Notes under the pieces: generated by a model | The model's input: only the letters and a program-made list of their open reading frames with translations | Told to the model about the DNA's origin: nothing | The model's database searches: none | Part shown: piece after piece, positions 1-7,576 of the stretch | Layout of the letters: every line of letters begins with the position of its first letter | How positions within the stretch are numbered: position 1 is the stretch's first letter | Source: Lachnospiraceae bacterium | Lineage (GTDB): Bacteria > Bacillota > Clostridia > Lachnospirales > Lachnospiraceae | Assembly (NCBI GenBank): GCA_024694965.1 | Contig: JAILJC010000020.1 | Coordinates: 1 to 33,617, forward strand | Length of the DNA stretch: 33,617 nt | Direction of reading: 5' to 3' | Program-made: the position numbers and the translations under genes

Positions 1-417
1 GACTGGTCGGATCCTCATCATGAAGCGCATAAAAGGGTTACCGAGGAAACCTTAAGGGACCTTGATGTTGAAGGCATTCCGAGGCTGCTCGTGCGCAACA
101 AGGCCGATCTTTATGAGGACGGGTTAAACAGGAAGAATCACCCGGGCGGGGATAAGTTCAATATTTCAGCGCGGACCGGATACGGGATAGATGACCTGCT
201 TGATGCGCTGCAGGCGATCTTTGATTCGGGGAACCGCGTGGTGGATATATGCCTGCCGTACAGTGAAGGGAGCATGCTTGACCGTATCCACAGGGAGGCC
301 CGTGTCATTTCGGAAAGCTTTAAGGAAGACGGGATCTATATAAGCGCCGACTGTCCGGCGGCCCTTGCGGATCTTATCGAGTCACGCGGCAGGGAAGAAG
401 ATGAAAGGGTAGGATAA
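1..417 (+). CDS. hflX: GTPase HflX, C-terminal part (5' end outside window)
   Basis: The frame is open from base 1 and ends at TAA 415-417, so only about the last 138 residues are present. HflX is a ribosome-associated GTPase that splits stalled or hibernating 70S ribosomes. Visible are the end of the G domain: a DWSDPHHEAH segment like the HflX switch/D-A-S region, the G4 motif NKAD (about residues 33-36 of the visible part), and the G5 motif ISARTGYGID. A C-terminal domain containing LPYSEG and 'ARVISESF' follows, as in HflX, where this tail packs on the G domain. The rhomboid gene starts 10 bases downstream, suggesting co-transcription. Another TRAFAC GTPase such as Era or Obg is less likely because of the LPYSEGSMLDRIH tail. 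GTG at 91 is an internal codon, not the start. Confidence 0.85.
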   Translation, partial: DWSDPHHEAHKRVTEETLRDLDVEGIPRLLVRNKADLYEDGLNRKNHPGGDKFNISARTGYGIDDLLDALQAIFDSGNRVVDICLPYSEGSMLDRIHREARVISESFKEDGIYISADCPAALADLIESRGREEDERVG

Positions 418-427
418 AGGTGATCAT

Positions 428-1000
428 ATGAAAAAGAAATTAAAAGTAACATTCAATGCTCCGGTGGTCCTTGGCATAGCAGCCGTAAGCTTTGCGGCAA
501 CACTGCTTAATTACTTAACGGGCGGGGCAGCAGGCCGTGCACTGTTTATGACATATCATTCCAAGCTGTATTCCCCGATGACCTGGCTCAGGGCATTTAC
601 TCATATATTCGGCCATGCTGACTGGACCCACCTTATCGGCAATATGAGTTTTCTGCTCCTTATAGGTCCGATGCTTGAAGAAAAATACGGCTCAAGGACA
701 CTGGCGGAAGTCGTTGCGATAACTGCGGTGGCCACTAGCCTTGTAAACTATGTATTTTTCCCGACAAGTGCACTTTGCGGTGCGAGCGGTGTCGTTTTTG
801 CGTTCATCATTTTATCTTCATTCACGAGCTTTAAGGACGGAGAGATACCCCTTACCTTCATACTGGTTTCGGTGTTCTATATAGGGCAGCAGGTATTTGA
901 AGGGGTTTTTGTAAGGGATAATATATCAAATACCGCCCATATAGTGGGCGGTATCGTAGGCGGCCTTTGCGGCTATGCTCTTAATATCAGAAAAGAATGA
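428..1000 (+). CDS. Rhomboid family intramembrane serine protease
   Basis: This is a 190-residue polytopic membrane protein of the size of a minimal bacterial rhomboid, which cleaves transmembrane segments of membrane proteins within the bilayer. The catalytic serine lies in GASG (Ser120), and the partner histidine is His171 in the segment NTAHIVGG. An upstream H-x5-HLIGNM segment (residues about 61-73) matches the conserved His/Asn of rhomboid TM2 that forms the oxyanion hole. About six hydrophobic segments can be counted. The start ATG at 428 follows AAAGGTG and sits 10 bases after the hflX stop, so the two genes are probably one transcript. The substrate cannot be told from sequence. Downstream, only 11 bases separate its stop from the end of a minus-strand gene remnant. 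Confidence 0.9.
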   Translation: MKKKLKVTFNAPVVLGIAAVSFAATLLNYLTGGAAGRALFMTYHSKLYSPMTWLRAFTHIFGHADWTHLIGNMSFLLLIGPMLEEKYGSRTLAEVVAITAVATSLVNYVFFPTSALCGASGVVFAFIILSSFTSFKDGEIPLTFILVSVFYIGQQVFEGVFVRDNISNTAHIVGGIVGGLCGYALNIRKE

Positions 1001-1011
1001 CCTGATAAGCT

Positions 1012-1196
1012 TTAATAATAGTAATACGGATAATACTGATAATAATACGGATGGCAGTTCGGATAATAATATGGGTTTAAGGTTATTGCCGCGGCATATG
1101 AGTCAGTCAGTGCTTCCTGGTTGGCCTTGGCCTGATTTACGTAAGCGTTCCAGTTGGCCTGTGCGAGAAGTATCTGCTGCGCGGTCGGGACCGGGC
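1012..1196 (-). pseudogene. 3' remnant of an unknown minus-strand gene with a Tyr-rich C-terminus
   Basis: Reading leftward from about 1196, the minus strand encodes roughly 60 residues: a helix-like stretch containing AQANWNAYVNQAKANQEAL, then an unusual tail rich in tyrosine (PYYYPNCHPYYYQYYPYYYY) ending at the stop 1012-1014. The upstream part of the frame, right of about 1197, is only the antisense of the RND pseudogene, so the natural 5' end of this gene has been lost. I do not recognise the protein. The tail comes from a run of ATA/GTA-like triplets on the plus strand (about 1015-1075), so low-complexity chance coding is possible. The amphipathic, repeat-free upstream part speaks for a real C-terminus. 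The right boundary is approximate. Confidence 0.4.
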
Positions 1197-1197
1197 A

Positions 1198-2513
1198 TAC
1201 GCAACGCTTAAGAAGAATGTGTATGAGGCAATGGAGACACTGTCTTCGATCAACGGAGTGTTTCATGTATCTTCACAGCTTTCGGAAGGAGCACCCGAGG
1301 GCAAGATATATATCAATCCGAAGAAAGCAATGGATGCCGGCTTAAACCCGAAAAGCGTCGGCAGCCTCATTGCAAGCATTAACGGGGCATAAACACAATA
1401 AAGCTAAAGGCCGCGGGTGAGGAGTATAATGTTAAGCTCGAATATCCCAGGGAGCAGTATGATGACCTGTATAAGCTTATGAATCTTAAGCTTACGGGAC
1501 AGAACGGAAGGATAGTTCCGTTAAGTGATATTGCGGAACTTAAGTTTGAGGAGGCCTCCGATGAGATAATGAAGAGGAACGGATTGTATTCGCTCACCAT
1601 TACGATGCTTACTTCCGAAGATGACAGGTTCAGGGTGCAGGATGAAGCGCAGAAGGTGATAAAGAAAATGGACCGTGGAGGTATGACTCTTGGCAAGGAT
1701 GCAATAGAAGAAATGGAAGAGAGCGAGATGCGCAAGATGCTCATGGCTATTCTTTCATCGATATTCCTGGTATTTCTCGTTATGACGATGCAGTTTGAAT
1801 CACCGAGGTTCTCCGCAATGGTCATGATGAGTATACCCTTCAGTTTTATCGGGTCGATAGGACTGTTGTTTGCTTCTGGATCATCCATTACCATGAGCGC
1901 GGCACTGGGCGTACTGATGCTGGTAGGTATAGTGGTTAACGACGGTATTCTGTTCGTGGATACTACCAACAGTATGAAGAAGCATTATCCGATAAATGTG
2001 GCGCTGGCACGGGCCGGTGAACTCAGGCTCCGGCCTATCCTTATGACAACGCTTACCACGGTTCTTTCGATGATCCCGCTGGTTTTAAGTCCGGATTCCG
2101 GTGCTGAAATGATGGATGGAATGGGATTCATAATAATCGGAGGTCTTTCGGCTTCCACCCTGCTGATACTGTTCCTGCTGCCTACATACTACACCATGAT
2201 AATGGGCAAGCGCGCCAAACTGGAAAACTTAAAGATGTTCCCACCCGAAGGACAGGCAGCGGAAGATACTAAGACAAAGAAGCATAAGAAGAAACATCAT
2301 AAGAAGTCCTCAAAGAAAAAACATCATAAAGAAGAGGCCGCACCCGATGAGATCCCTTCGGTTGATGATATTACGGATGAGAAACCGGAAGAGGAGAAGC
2401 CGGAGATAGAAGCAGGGTCGGATGAGAAACCGGAAGAAGAGAAGCCGGCTGAGGAAGAGTCATCCGAAGAAAAACCTGATGATGAAAAGGCTCCCGACGA
2501 TAAAGACAATTAG
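1198..2513 (+). pseudogene. RND-family efflux pump permease, 5'-truncated and frameshifted
   Basis: The C-terminal third of an HAE1/AcrB-like RND transporter. From 1198 the first frame encodes the periplasmic porter region (YATLKKNVYEAMETL ... SLIASINGA) and stops at TAA 1390-1392. Coding resumes in another frame at 1392 (NTIKLKAAGEEY) and continues to 2513. One missing base in the GGGG run at 1384-1387 would restore a single frame. The last half holds the terminal transmembrane block, including the family hallmark VGIVVNDGILFVDTTN and the amphipathic ARAGELRLRPILMT segment. About 650-700 N-terminal residues expected for this family are absent. A Lys/His-rich stretch and a Glu/Pro/Lys-rich acidic tail of about 100 residues end the protein. 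An ATG at 1479 could start a 344-residue fragment, which could not form a working pump. Confidence 0.8.
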
Positions 2514-2614
2514 TAAGTATGATAATAACAATAAATGAATAGTTTGGGCGGCTGTTTCGATGATAACATATCGGATGTAATTACAGGGATCCATATGATA
2601 GAAAGGAGTCTGCC

Positions 2615-3541
2615 ATGAAGATGATAAATGTAGTAAACGGCCCTCAGGATGTATCGAGGATAATACTGGGATGTATGCGGATGCCGGCCCTTAATACGCA
2701 GGAAGCCGCGGATTTGATAAAGTGCGCATTTGAGCTTGGAGTCAATTTCTTCGATCATGCGACCTGCTACGGAAACGGTGACGCAGAATCACGCTTCGGC
2801 GATGCATTGCCGCTTACCGGTATAAACAGGGAGGATATCATAATCCAGAGCAAATGCGGGCTGCATTTTGACCGCAGGGAATTTGACTGGAGCAGGGATG
2901 ATATCTTAAAGAGTGTCGATGAAAGCCTTTCAAGATTAAAGACCGATTATCTGGACGCATTGCTGCTTCACCGTCCGGATCTCATATTTGAACCCGAGGA
3001 GGTTGCCGAAGCCTTTGATACACTCCACAAGGCGGGCAAGGTTAAGTACTTCGGTGTGAGCAACGTTACTCCGGGCGAACTCATGCTGTTAAAGAAGTTT
3101 GTAAAACAGCCTCTTGTTTTTAACCAGCTTCAGTTCTCGTTGGATCAGACCCAGTTAATAGACAGCGCAATGTACTTAAACAATACTACAACGGACCGTT
3201 CGACCGACAGGGATAACGGCCTCATCGATTACTGCAGGCTTAATGACATCACGATCCAGGCATGGTCGCCGCTGCAAATAGGAATGTTTAAGGGCTGTTT
3301 TGTCGATCACCCCGATTACCCGGAACTTAATAAAGCACTCGGCCGCATCGGAGAAAAGTACGGTGTATCAAAATCGGCCGCTGCAATAGCATGGATACTC
3401 AGGCATCCCGCAAAGATGCAGGCAATAGCGGGGACTATGAACCCGGATCATTTAAGGGATATCTGTGATGCTTCAAAGGTGGATCTTACACATAATGAAT
3501 GGTATGAACTGTATCTTGCATCGGGTAAGTTCCTGCCATAA
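2615..3541 (+). CDS. Aldo/keto reductase, YdhF-like
   Basis: A 308-residue NAD(P)H-dependent oxidoreductase with the (beta/alpha)8 fold that reduces aldehydes and ketones. The catalytic tetrad is visible: Asp in VNFFDHATCYG, Tyr in the same motif, Lys in IIQSKCG and His in ALLLHRPD. The later segment YFGVSNVTPGE and the NADP-binding region near IAWILRHPAKMQAIAGTMNP are typical. Overall layout (length near 300, FDHATCYG, LLHRPD, ending in EWYELYLASG) resembles E. coli YdhF. The start ATG at 2615 has GAAAGGAG about 7 bases upstream. The alcohol dehydrogenase gene follows after 21 bases and may be co-transcribed, suggesting joint carbonyl reduction. The substrate is not predictable. Confidence 0.9.
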   Translation: MKMINVVNGPQDVSRIILGCMRMPALNTQEAADLIKCAFELGVNFFDHATCYGNGDAESRFGDALPLTGINREDIIIQSKCGLHFDRREFDWSRDDILKSVDESLSRLKTDYLDALLLHRPDLIFEPEEVAEAFDTLHKAGKVKYFGVSNVTPGELMLLKKFVKQPLVFNQLQFSLDQTQLIDSAMYLNNTTTDRSTDRDNGLIDYCRLNDITIQAWSPLQIGMFKGCFVDHPDYPELNKALGRIGEKYGVSKSAAAIAWILRHPAKMQAIAGTMNPDHLRDICDASKVDLTHNEWYELYLASGKFLP

Positions 3542-3562
3542 GGGTTACGAAAGGAGAAGGTT

Positions 3563-4741
3563 ATGTTTGATTTTAAGTATTTTACCCCCACGAAGGTCAT
3601 TTTCGGTAAGGACAGCGAAAGCAAGCTGACAGAGCTTATTAAGGAATTCGGCGGTACAAAGGTCCTTATCCATTACGGCGGAGGAAGCGTTGTGCGTTCG
3701 GGACTTTTAAAGCGCGTTACCGATGCGCTTGATTCTGCGGGAATAGCATATGTTACGCTGGGCGGCGCCGTACCGAATCCTCATCTTGGCCTCGTGTATG
3801 AAGGTATCGAATTATGTAAGAAGGAAAAGGTTGATTTCCTTTTGGGACTTGGCGGAGGAAGCGCAATAGATTCTGCCAAGGCCATCGGCTACGGAGTAGC
3901 TAACGAAGGCGACGTATGGGATTTCTATGATTACAAAAGGACGGCAAAGGGAGCGCTTCCGCTCGGAGTCATCCTTACCATTGCAGCTACCGGAAGCGAG
4001 ATGAGTGATTCTTCGGTAATAACGAAGGAAGACGGGCTTATAAAGCGCGGATACAGCAGTGATTTCGGCCGCCCGAAGTTCGCGATATTAAATCCCGAGC
4101 TTACGATGACTCTTCCCGATTACCAGACAGCCTGCGGATGCACCGATATCATGATGCATACGATGGAAAGGTATTTTTCAAACGGCGGAAACATGGAGAT
4201 AACGGACGCACTTGCGGAAGGGCTGCTGCGTACGGTTAAGAAAAATGCGGTCATCCTGCGTGACAACCCGAAGGACTATGATGCGCGTGCCGAGGTGATG
4301 TGGGCCGGAAGCCTTGCACATAACGGACTTACCGGATGCGGAAGCGACGGCGGCGACTGGATGACACATAAGCTTGAGCATGAGCTCGGCGGCCTTTATG
4401 ATGTAGCACACGGCGCAGGCCTTGCGGCTATCTGGGGAAGCTGGGCAAGGTATGTCTTTAAGGACTGCCTGCACAGGTTTAAGAAGTTCGCGCTTAATGT
4501 AATGGAAGTTGAAAACAAGGGTACCGATGAGGAGATCGCGCTGCGCGGCATCGAGGCGGTAGAGGATTTCTACAGGAGTATAGGAATGCCTACAAACCTT
4601 CGCGAGCTCGGTGTTGAGCCCACGGAGGAGGAGCTTAAGCTCATGGCGAAGAAGTGTGCCATAGGCGTAGGCGGCGCGAAAGGTTCCGCCAAGCTGCTCA
4701 AAGAAGAGGACATGCTTGCCATTTACCGCGCAAGCGTTTAA
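3563..4741 (+). CDS. Iron-containing alcohol dehydrogenase, YqhD/butanol dehydrogenase-like
   Basis: A 392-residue type III alcohol dehydrogenase, cytosolic, that interconverts alcohols and aldehydes with NAD(P)H. The N-terminus FDFKYFTPTKVIFGK is typical. The nucleotide-binding GGGSAIDSAKAI motif lies near residue 97. Metal ligands can be placed by spacing as Asp195, His199, His269 and His283, each one or two off the E. coli YqhD ligands D194, H198, H267 and H281. Length also matches YqhD (387). The RBS AAAGGAG precedes the ATG at 3563. Its last bases overlap the 3' end of the convergent MFS gene by 4 bp, and I see no terminator between them. A role in disposing of fermentation aldehydes, with the neighbouring aldo/keto reductase, is inference. 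Confidence 0.92.
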   Translation: MFDFKYFTPTKVIFGKDSESKLTELIKEFGGTKVLIHYGGGSVVRSGLLKRVTDALDSAGIAYVTLGGAVPNPHLGLVYEGIELCKKEKVDFLLGLGGGSAIDSAKAIGYGVANEGDVWDFYDYKRTAKGALPLGVILTIAATGSEMSDSSVITKEDGLIKRGYSSDFGRPKFAILNPELTMTLPDYQTACGCTDIMMHTMERYFSNGGNMEITDALAEGLLRTVKKNAVILRDNPKDYDARAEVMWAGSLAHNGLTGCGSDGGDWMTHKLEHELGGLYDVAHGAGLAAIWGSWARYVFKDCLHRFKKFALNVMEVENKGTDEEIALRGIEAVEDFYRSIGMPTNLRELGVEPTEEELKLMAKKCAIGVGGAKGSAKLLKEEDMLAIYRASV

Positions 4742-5970
4742 GTATCAAGTTCTTTTATGCTCTTTATCATAAATACGGACATCGCGGTAGCGACGAGGCA
4801 TATACCGGCGATCTGAACAACGATCGCCGAGCCTCTTCCTACTCCGAGGCCGGTCATTTTTCCGATCGTATCAGCCGCAATACCCGATACCCCATAAGCG
4901 ACAACATATCCAAGCTGTGAAATGAAACCTATAAGGCCCCAGGCACGTCCCTGAAGTTCATCGGGGATATTGGTCCTTGCAAGGTAATCCAGGCAGTTGT
5001 TTGCAAACGGCAGCATTGCAAAAAACATGAAGCCGAAGCCGCATATCATCACTATATTTTCCTTAAGTCCGAAACCGAACACGAAAACCCCGGCCAGCAT
5101 GAGGGAAGTTCCGAGAACTCCCACATAATGCCCCTTTATTCCCCTTATCCCCAGTATCACGCCGCTTACAAGCATGCCGCAGGCGCATACGGTCTCGGCA
5201 GTACCAAGCGTCTTTGGGTCGGAAAACGAAAGTATAAGGGGTTCGGCCAGTATCTGGAACATCCCCATGAACAGGGTGATCACCGATGAAACTATGATGA
5301 TAAGGAAAAGGCCCCGCTTAGCACAGATCGCATCCCGACCGCCTTTAAGGCTTTCGAGGAATGACTCTTTCTTTTCGATGATGCTCTCCCCTATGCCCTT
5401 TCGTACAACGGCTGCGCTTATCACGGTAAGGAAAAAGGTGCATATATCGATGATAAGAAGGAGCTTTACATCGCTTACCGTAAGAAGCAGTCCCGCGATG
5501 ACCGGAGAAAACAGGTACCTCGCGCTTCCGGCAAGGGACGTAAGCCCGCTTGCCTTCGAATACTCCTCCTTCGTTAAAAGATCCGTGATAGTTGCGCGAA
5601 ATGACGGCTCAAGCAGCGCCGAAAAGACTGAGCTTACAAACACTCCGATGCATATCTGCGTAAGGCTTGCGCCGCCCCGCATCATATTTATTAGGATGTA
5701 AATGATGCCAAGCGCCGAGCATCCGTCACCGATCATCATAAGAAGGCGCCTGTCATAGCGGTCCGCAAGCACTCCCGCCGGGACACTTAAGAGCAGCGTA
5801 GGAAGGAAACCAAGCAGAGTCACGATCGCCATGTTTGCGGCACTGCCTGTTAAGTTGAATATATACACTCCGAGTCCGAAGCTCGTAAGTCCTCCGCCGA
5901 CGGATGATATCAGCTCGCCTGCCCAAAGGAGCAGGAATTTGGAAAAATTACTTTCTTTTTTCATTGTCAT
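4738..5970 (-). CDS. MFS transporter, MefA-like drug exporter family
   Basis: A 410-residue protein with about 12 hydrophobic segments. Residues after the start (LLWAGELISSVGGGLTSFGL) and the loop motif ADRYDRR after TM2 match the MFS_3/macrolide-efflux type exporters driven by proton exchange. I chose ATG at 5970 (MTMKKES) because AGGA lies 5 bases upstream. ATG 5964 is also possible, and a longer frame to 6015 would run further into the CPBP gene. The chosen start overlaps the CPBP 3' end by 23 bases, so translational coupling is likely. As the last gene of a TetR-controlled operon it is probably induced by the compound it exports. The substrate is unknown. Confidence 0.85.
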   Translation of the reverse strand: MTMKKESNFSKFLLLWAGELISSVGGGLTSFGLGVYIFNLTGSAANMAIVTLLGFLPTLLLSVPAGVLADRYDRRLLMMIGDGCSALGIIYILINMMRGGASLTQICIGVFVSSVFSALLEPSFRATITDLLTKEEYSKASGLTSLAGSARYLFSPVIAGLLLTVSDVKLLLIIDICTFFLTVISAAVVRKGIGESIIEKKESFLESLKGGRDAICAKRGLFLIIIVSSVITLFMGMFQILAEPLILSFSDPKTLGTAETVCACGMLVSGVILGIRGIKGHYVGVLGTSLMLAGVFVFGFGLKENIVMICGFGFMFFAMLPFANNCLDYLARTNIPDELQGRAWGLIGFISQLGYVVAYGVSGIAADTIGKMTGLGVGRGSAIVVQIAGICLVATAMSVFMIKSIKELDT

Positions 5971-6811
5971 TTGCTTCCTGTACCTCAAGGAGCCTCCCGA
6001 CATGGCGCGTTTCAAAGAACATATCTTTTTTGACGATCACTATTATCACCGTGACAAGCGTTATCACTACCGTCTCCACGCATTTTGTTACCTGGGTCAT
6101 CGCGATCTTCTCCTGCAGGAAATTGACAAAGAAATGGAAGATCATGCAGGCTAATATCGAACGGTCACTTGCCAGATACACCCATGTTATTACGAATCCC
6201 ATCGGGATCCCGCTCACAAAGAAGTTGATCACATACAGCGGATCCACCATAAGGGAAGCCTGATAAGTTCCCTGAATGAAAATAAGAGGGAAATGCCAGA
6301 AAGACCAAAGCACACCAAATATCATCGATTCCCAGAACCAGTTCATATAGTTACCTATAGAATCCTCGCAGTATCCTTTCCATCCGACCTCCTCGATGAT
6401 CGATGCGACCGTGATCGAAATAAATGCTCCGGCTATTCCGACACCGGTAAAGGAGAAGTCCTCAGTGAAAGAAAACTGATCGGGTGACTGGCCAAAAAGC
6501 AGGGACAGAAGTATGGAGCAGACGATCACCATCGCAAATACTGTCACAGCGAGGAGGACATTCATCCATTTGACTTTGTAGAAACCGACGATCTTGTTTT
6601 TCAGATCCTTTTTAAGAGCATCCGATCCGGATACCATGATAAATACCGTTGATACCACAGCCGGTGCGATCAGTCCGATCAGCATAAGCACCGGGCTTAT
6701 GCTTTCCGGGATAAATATAGCCGGGATCCAGAAGATCCAGGTAAATATATATGCCATAACAAAGAAAAGAACCGGCCTGTATCTGTATTGCATCGTATTC
6801 GTGTTACTCAT
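5948..6811 (-). CDS. CPBP family intramembrane metalloprotease (Rce1/Abi-like)
   Basis: A 287-residue membrane protein with about eight hydrophobic segments and all three CPBP motifs: EEVGWKGY (the paired glutamates plus Trp/Gly), FWHFPL (His), and HFFVNF (His/Asn). Rce1-type enzymes are glutamate-dependent intramembrane endopeptidases. Bacterial members act in bacteriocin maturation or self-immunity and in protein secretion. The start ATG at 6811 follows the TetR stop by 2 bases, with the SD inside the end of tetR, so translation is coupled. Placed between a TetR repressor and an MFS exporter, it may be part of an immunity or resistance unit against a peptide or lipophilic agent (inference). 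Confidence 0.88.
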   Translation of the reverse strand: MSNTNTMQYRYRPVLFFVMAYIFTWIFWIPAIFIPESISPVLMLIGLIAPAVVSTVFIMVSGSDALKKDLKNKIVGFYKVKWMNVLLAVTVFAMVIVCSILLSLLFGQSPDQFSFTEDFSFTGVGIAGAFISITVASIIEEVGWKGYCEDSIGNYMNWFWESMIFGVLWSFWHFPLIFIQGTYQASLMVDPLYVINFFVSGIPMGFVITWVYLASDRSILACMIFHFFVNFLQEKIAMTQVTKCVETVVITLVTVIIVIVKKDMFFETRHVGRLLEVQEANDNEKRK

Positions 6812-6813
6812 TC

Positions 6814-7422
6814 CTATACCTCCATTTCACTTTTATCTATCAGATCATATATAAAACTCATTGTTCCCTTATCCGCTCCGAGAAGCTTTTCCGTCATGTC
6901 GATAAATACGGCTATATCATTTTCGGTAAATGTTCTGTCATTGAACGTATCATTGCTGATGATAAGAAGTATCCTGACGCGTTCCGGTATATTGTCACAG
7001 GCAAAGATCCCCTTGCTTACCCCCTCTTTAACAACCTCCGATAAGAGCGGGACTACGACCTCTATCAGTTTTTTCCTGACCTTAACGTGCATCAGAACAT
7101 TTTCGGGCTGCATGAGAGCATCCTGTATAGGCTGCTCTGCCTCGGCCGGCTTGACGGAAGAAATGACCGCGACGATCTTTTGAGGAACCGGTATATCAGA
7201 TTCTATGATCTGCGCTGCCGTTTCAACCTCGCTTTCGATCATCATATCAATAACAGCCTCAAGCATCTGTTCCTTGCTTTCAAAATAGTAGTAGTAGGTT
7301 CCCTTGGCTATCCCTGCTTCTTCTATGATGCTGTCCACACTTGTGTTTTCATATCCCTGCGAAAGAAACATTTTATATGCGATCTTAAGCAGTTCCTGTT
7401 TTCTTTTTTCACCTTTTTTCAT
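6814..7422 (-). CDS. TetR/AcrR family transcriptional regulator
   Basis: A 202-residue repressor. The N-terminal helix-turn-helix is clear (residues about 8-55: LLKIAYKMFLSQGYENTSV ... IIEEAGIAKGTYYYYFESK), with the family signature KGTYYYYF. The remainder is the variable ligand-binding and dimerisation domain. ATG 7422 is preceded by GGGGGA 7 bases upstream. It is the first gene of a three-gene minus-strand operon with the CPBP protease and MFS exporter, spaced by 2 bases and then an overlap. Two related palindromes flank its promoter, so autoregulation with control of the downstream genes is the simplest model. The inducer is unknown. Confidence 0.92.
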   Translation of the reverse strand: MKKGEKRKQELLKIAYKMFLSQGYENTSVDSIIEEAGIAKGTYYYYFESKEQMLEAVIDMMIESEVETAAQIIESDIPVPQKIVAVISSVKPAEAEQPIQDALMQPENVLMHVKVRKKLIEVVVPLLSEVVKEGVSKGIFACDNIPERVRILLIISNDTFNDRTFTENDIAVFIDMTEKLLGADKGTMSFIYDLIDKSEMEV

Positions 7423-7438
7423 TGAGGATCCCCCTTCT

Positions 7439-7451
7439 CGACTACTGGTCG
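7439..7451. promoter_or_regulatory. Probable TetR operator, promoter-proximal copy
   Basis: CGACTACTGGTCG is an imperfect palindrome (one mismatch between the 5-base arms) just downstream of the -10 box, where a bound dimer would block initiation. It shares the pattern CGACTAnTrGTCG with the copy at 7496-7508, 57 bp centre to centre. Confidence 0.65.
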
Positions 7452-7456
7452 GTTTT

Positions 7457-7486
7457 AGTATAAAACCCTTCCCGGATATTTGTCAA
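7457..7486 (-). promoter_or_regulatory. Promoter of the tetR-CPBP-MFS operon
   Basis: On the minus strand TTGACA (plus-strand 7481-7486) and TATACT (7457-7462) are separated by 18 bases. This is a near-consensus housekeeping sigma promoter reading toward the tetR start at 7422. Palindromes sit immediately on both sides. Confidence 0.8.
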
Positions 7487-7495
7487 GAACTTTTT

Positions 7496-7508
7496 CGACT
7501 ATTAGTCG
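7496..7508. promoter_or_regulatory. Probable TetR operator, distal copy
   Basis: CGACTATTAGTCG is a perfect palindrome with 5-base arms and a 3-base centre, located just upstream of the -35 box of the tetR promoter. It also lies 68 bases upstream of the divergent AI-2E-family gene, which could therefore be affected, though I see no strong promoter for that gene. Confidence 0.65.
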
Positions 7509-7576
7509 ATTTTTTGATCCGGTTAAGTTTTGCTTGAAATAAAACCGTAATGTGGTATCCTTTTTGAAAGAATGTA

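Noticed and set aside
1379-1969. Minus-strand Ser/Ile-rich frame opposite the RND remnant
   Set aside because: Complement of transmembrane coding sequence; composition typical of antisense frames.
5174-5701. Plus-strand open frame opposite the MFS transporter
   Set aside because: Antisense shadow of a clear 12-segment transporter; no SD and no recognisable protein.
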